Assembly (NCBI RefSeq): GCF_028607085.1
Contig: NZ_CP117411.1
Location: 992,001-1,056,000 of the forward strand
DNA from: Sphingomonas naphthae
GTDB lineage: Bacteria; Pseudomonadota; Alphaproteobacteria; Sphingomonadales; Sphingomonadaceae
Direction: 5' to 3'
DNA length: 64,000 bases
In this document: piece after piece, positions 62,558-64,000 of the stretch
How the letters are laid out: each line of letters begins with the position of its first letter
How positions within the stretch are numbered: the stretch's first letter is position 1
The notes under the pieces: generated by a model
The model's input: only the letters and a program-made list of their open reading frames with translations
Told to the model about the DNA's origin: nothing
Databases searched by the model: none
Position numbers and translations under genes: made by a program

Positions 62558-63739
62558 TCAGTGACGCAGGGCTGCCTCGATCACCGCGACGATCCGCTCC
62601 TGCTCGACCGGGGTAATGACGTCGTCGAGGGGCAGGCGCAGCAGTGTGGCGGCGGCTTCGTCGGTCACCCCCATCGGCCCTGCCACGCGGCCGTAGCGCC
62701 GGCCGCCGGGTGAGCTGTGGAGCGGCTTGTAATGGGTGCGTGCATCGATCCGCTCATAGGCAAGGCGCGCGATCACGCCGGCACGGCGGGCTTCATTCTC
62801 GAAGCGGAGCGCGAAGATATGGCCGTTGCCGGCCGCCTGTTCCGGTATCGCGAGGAGGCGTACCCGCCCCCGCGCGGCGCAGTCGGCCAATAGCGCGACG
62901 TACCGATCATAGGCCGCCAACCGCGCTGCCCGCTTGGCATCGGCATCGTCGAATTGCGCGGCGAGGAGCGCGGCGGTGAGATCGGACGGCAGGAAGGACG
63001 AGCCCAGCGCCTGCCATTCGTAGCTGGAGACATGGCCCTGCTCGAAGCGCAGCCGATCGGTGCCTTTCTCCCAGGCGATCTCGGCCGCCGCCGCCGCGTC
63101 CGGGCGGTTGACGATCAGCGCGCCGCCCTCGCCGCAGCTGACGTTCTTGGTGCCGTGGAAGCTCAGCGCTCCGAAATCACCGAAGCCGCCGAGCGGTTTG
63201 CCGTCCCAGCTCGATCCGAATGCCTGCGCCGCATCCTCGACCAGCGCGATGCCGCGATCGGCGCAGAGCGCGACCAGGGCATCCATCGCGCAGGCGACCC
63301 CGGCATAATGGACGGCGTACACCGCGCGCGTCCGGGGCGTGATCGCTTCCTCGACGCGTGCGACATCGATGTTGAGCGTCGTCGGCAGCACATCGACGAA
63401 AACCGGAACCGCGCCGCGCAGCGCGACGGCGGTCGCGGTGGAGGAGAAGGTCCACGACGGCAGGATGATCTCGTCACCCGGCCCTACACCGAGCAGCAGC
63501 GCCGCCATTTCGAGCGCGGCGGTGCAGGAATTGGTGAGGAACGGGCGCGAGCCGGAATAGATCGCGTCGAGTTTCTCGTGGCATCGCCGCGTGTTGCGTC
63601 CGCCGCCGGTCAGGCTGCCATCGTCCAGCGCCCGCATCACCTCGCGGCGAACGGCAGGCGACAGGGATACGCGGTTGAAGGGGATGGGAGGCGGGTTGCC
63701 CTGGCAGCCGGTGTCGCGAGACTGATAGGGTGCGTTCAT
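62558..63739 (-). CDS. DegT/DnrJ/EryC1-family sugar aminotransferase (WecE-like)
   Basis: This 393-residue PLP enzyme shows IPFNRVSLSPAVRREVMRAL, substrate/PLP loop FLTNSCTAALEMAALLLGVGPGDEIILPSWTFSSTATAV, LVEDAAQAFGS, and the PLP Lys in SFHGTKNVSCGEGGAL. The opening and loop fit dTDP-4-dehydro-6-deoxyglucose transaminases (WecE/RffA), which make 4-amino-4,6-dideoxy sugars for surface polysaccharide. It overlaps the upstream methyltransferase-like gene by ATGA, so a glycan gene cluster probably continues beyond the window. Confidence 0.87.
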   Translation of the reverse strand: MNAPYQSRDTGCQGNPPPIPFNRVSLSPAVRREVMRALDDGSLTGGGRNTRRCHEKLDAIYSGSRPFLTNSCTAALEMAALLLGVGPGDEIILPSWTFSSTATAVALRGAVPVFVDVLPTTLNIDVARVEEAITPRTRAVYAVHYAGVACAMDALVALCADRGIALVEDAAQAFGSSWDGKPLGGFGDFGALSFHGTKNVSCGEGGALIVNRPDAAAAAEIAWEKGTDRLRFEQGHVSSYEWQALGSSFLPSDLTAALLAAQFDDADAKRAARLAAYDRYVALLADCAARGRVRLLAIPEQAAGNGHIFALRFENEARRAGVIARLAYERIDARTHYKPLHSSPGGRRYGRVAGPMGVTDEAAATLLRLPLDDVITPVEQERIVAVIEAALRH

Positions 63740-64000
63740 GCGGTCGGCGCCGGACGATTGGTGGAATCGCCTGCCGGGGTCAGAATTTGGAGGGCCGCCT
63801 CGATCGGCATCGGTCGATCGAGCGTCGCCGAGACATAGAGGCGGGCGATATCGAGGCCCCCATCGGGGCCATGGACGATCTCGATCGATCCGAAGCCGAG
63901 CCGCTCGAGCGCCCCGCGCAGGATCGGCTCGTCGATCCAGTGGAAGCGGGTGCTGGGCGCGGTATCGAACGCGGAATGGCGCCCGCAATCGCGCAGCATC
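63736..64000 (-). CDS. C-terminal part of a methyltransferase-like protein, cut by window edge
   Basis: The frame is open to base 64000 and ends at 63736; about 88 codons are visible. FHWIDEPILRGALERLGFGSIEIVHG resembles the final strand/helix region of class I SAM-dependent methyltransferases. The ATG at 63999 is probably internal. It is coupled by ATGA overlap to the aminotransferase, so it likely acts in the same sugar or glycan pathway. The assignment is tentative. Confidence 0.55.
   Translation of the reverse strand, partial: MLRDCGRHSAFDTAPSTRFHWIDEPILRGALERLGFGSIEIVHGPDGGLDIARLYVSATLDRPMPIEAALQILTPAGDSTNRPAPTA

Overview
The window reads as chromosome of a GC-rich alphaproteobacterium, most likely a sphingomonad (Sphingomonas or a close relative). 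The indications are ALAS-type hemA, UrcA, UPF0314 and DUF5818 proteins, an HWE histidine kinase with a FAT GUY-type response regulator behind a GGAAC-N16-CGTT promoter, DUF3489/DUF2924 remnants, and the dispersed repeats typical of this group. This is inferred from gene families; no rRNA lies in the window. Both ends cut genes: a fumarylacetoacetate hydrolase-family gene at base 1 and a methyltransferase-like gene at base 64000. No stretch longer than about 300 bases lacks a gene.

Region 1-12,050 is a catabolic accessory cluster of two divergent operons. To the left run a cupin, muconate cycloisomerase (catB), muconolactone isomerase (catC) and an FAH-family hydrolase. To the right run ferredoxin reductase, [3Fe-4S] ferredoxin, cytochrome P450, an AceE-like 2-oxoacid dehydrogenase E1, a lipoyl E2, an FAD-type acetolactate synthase and a LysR regulator. 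The shared 5' region carries a 33-nt inverted repeat that mirrors the two promoters. The gene set suggests oxidation of a ring compound by the P450, processing through muconate-like lactones, and release and use of pyruvate or another 2-oxoacid. The substrate cannot be read from the sequence. The acetolactate synthase has Leu where biosynthetic enzymes have the Trp that determines 2-ketobutyrate preference and herbicide sensitivity.

Region 12,051-18,225 is a patchwork of transferred and recombined pieces next to tRNA-Ser(GGA). It holds an in-frame fusion of DUF3489 and DUF2924 fragments to an RHS-repeat protein with a lower-GC toxin-like C-terminus, an overlapping candidate immunity gene, a small membrane protein, a REP-associated (Y1) transposase, and a second chimera of a C39-like peptidase piece with a helix-hairpin-helix glycosylase-like piece.

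Region 18,225-31,500 is housekeeping and sensory: secreted cyclophilin, Kup potassium transporter, iron permease-like protein, thioredoxin reductase, AmpG, an HWE kinase/response regulator pair under a likely general-stress (EcfG) promoter, an ScfR-type regulator, a membrane chemoreceptor and tRNA-Pro(TGG). Region 31,500-43,100 holds a TonB receptor, a molybdopterin oxidoreductase with its cytochrome b, modABC for molybdate uptake, cytochrome c, UrcA, an S10 carboxypeptidase, a kinase-like phosphotransferase and UPF0314. Region 43,173-48,403 is a tightly overlapping cheA-cheW-cheY-cheB-cheR operon. Region 48,426-64,000 holds truA-fmt, recR, def, a sugar-acid dehydratase, hemA, murI, a P4-type phosphatase coupled to a lone CoA-transferase B subunit, an LplT-like transporter, a MidA-type methyltransferase, lgt, ada-alkB and a nucleotide-sugar aminotransferase.

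Three kinds of dispersed repeat occur: a REP-like inverted pair (23,988 and 35,351), the inverted pair at 59,389, and a leader-like element upstream of both the TonB receptor and lgt.
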